The notes under the pieces are model-generated. The model did no database searches. It saw only the letters and a program-made list of their open reading frames with translations, and had not been told where the DNA came from. Below, piece after piece: positions 63,600 to 64,000 of a stretch of DNA of 64,000 nt; the stretch's first letter is position 1; each line of letters starts with the position of its first letter. Origin of the DNA: Thermodesulfovibrionales bacterium (lineage in GTDB: Bacteria > Nitrospirota > Thermodesulfovibrionia > Thermodesulfovibrionales > SM23-35); the NCBI GenBank assembly GCA_031082155.1, contig JAVHLL010000010.1, positions 23,975-87,974 on the forward strand. Direction: 5' to 3'. The translations under genes were made by a program, and so were the position numbers.

Positions 63600-63686
63600 T
63601 TCCCGATAGAGTTTATTGAGATTTATTATAAAGGTGACAAGGAGAATGAGGACAAGAAGAGGATACTGAAATACCATGGGAAATGA
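63600..63686 (+). pseudogene. RelE-type toxin C-terminal remnant B
   Basis: Reads FPIEFIEIYYKGDKENEDKK then RILKYHGK and stop. IEIYYKGDKENEDKKRI is typical of the last strand and helix of RelE-type toxins. More of the toxin survives here than in remnant A, but the 5' part is gone, replaced by the ATPase gene's upstream region. Confidence 0.55.
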
Positions 63687-63897
63687 AGAAGCCGGGAGAT
63701 CGCTACCTTAATGCAACAGCCGATGCCCTTGATGAGCGTCTTGAGAAAGAAGTCAGGGTATATTCAAGCGTCGCATAAAATATGTTCTTTAGTTATTCTG
63801 TCCACCTGTAAGGACATATCTATAACTCAAATTGTTAGATGAATATTCCCGAAAGAAATGCTAAATGCATAAACGCAAGCCTGACCCTAAGATTCCT
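63646..63897 (+). repeat. Island direct repeat, copy B (252 bp)
   Basis: Identical to copy A at 62016-62267, offset 1630 bases, including the 31-codon remnant (63683-63778) and the 91-bp core (63807-63897). It ends GATTCCT like the other copies, then passes into unrelated sequence (GCCCCTTCGTC). Confidence 0.95.
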
Positions 63898-63969
63898 GCC
63901 CCTTCGTCTAGATGTAATTTCCCCGTAATCTGTCCACTCCAACTTCAGACTGTGTCACAATTGGCAAGG

Positions 63970-63978
63970 TGATATAAT
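63970..63978 (+). promoter_or_regulatory. Extended -10 promoter-like site near the window end
   Basis: TGATATAAT fits the extended -10 consensus TGnTATAAT. No good -35 box is present upstream. It would drive a plus-strand gene beyond base 64000. Confidence 0.3.
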
Positions 63979-64000
63979 AGACGGCAAAACAAGTAGGAAG

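Larger units (their letters stand above)
63503..64000. other. Right end of the island: remnants, repeat B and unassigned sequence
   Basis: 498 bases with no intact gene. It holds toxin remnant B (63600-63686), direct repeat B (63646-63897) and about 100 bases to the window edge in which only an extended -10 promoter-like site is seen. A gene may start just beyond base 64000. Confidence 0.5.

Overview
The window looks like chromosomal DNA of a deep-branching Gram-negative anaerobe or microaerobe. Two Mla/MCE lipid-transport systems, Tat export, lipoproteins and an OmpA-type lipoprotein indicate an outer membrane. Ferredoxin-linked enzymes (indolepyruvate oxidoreductase and an AOR-family tungsten/molybdenum oxidoreductase) indicate low-potential metabolism. 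A Nitrospirota- or deltaproteobacteria-like origin is my inference from gene content only; there is no rRNA or tRNA gene in the window to settle it.

Layout. (1) 1-12 kb: an aryl-acid/amino-acid block. A minus-strand operon reads ACT protein - livJ - livH - livM - livG - livF - phenylacetate-CoA ligase (cut by the window edge). Facing it is a plus-strand operon iorB - paaK - ACT - paaK - ACT, and iorA lies convergent at its end. The three ligases, each linked to a tandem-ACT protein, plus IorAB and a Liv-type importer, suggest uptake, activation and ferredoxin-dependent interconversion of arylacetates and arylpyruvates. (2) 12-15 kb: an amidohydrolase, a ferritin-like protein and rlmN. (3) 15-21.7 kb: a tightly overlapping minus-strand operon mobA - tatA - alr - mlaE - mlaF - mlaD, followed by PA2779-like, PA2778-like (C39 peptidase) and TPR genes. 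(4) 21.8-29.2 kb, plus strand: osmC, pgpA, thpR, recA, pilT, recX, a small lipoprotein and alaS. (5) 29.2-37.8 kb, minus strand: eno - pgm - 4x[4Fe-4S] ferredoxin - AOR-family oxidoreductase - pgi - pyk, a glycolytic set with an AOR-type enzyme in its middle. (6) 37.8-46 kb, minus strand: HD-GYP/GAF sensor, SpoIIE phosphatase, RsbW-like kinase and STAS antagonist run directly into a second mlaE - mlaF - mlaD - lipoprotein set. (7) 46-60 kb: M28 peptidase, prfC, a secreted peptide, a Tat-exported DUF882 protein, a PPC-domain protein, an OmpA lipoprotein, a PepF-like peptidase, a histidine kinase/response regulator set, a TolC-like protein and a GAPN-like aldehyde dehydrogenase. (8) 60-64 kb: an accessory island of toxin-antitoxin genes, AbiE remnants, a DUF4143 ATPase and three copies of a direct repeat.

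Dispersed through the window is a family of about 64-bp two-hairpin palindromic repeats of REPIN type (7-8 copies), always between genes or at gene edges. The 60-64 kb island is where the window looks least ordinary: a 91-bp core repeat ends at the same base next to each gene module, two copies are identical over 252 bp, and an AbiE operon has been broken at both ends.
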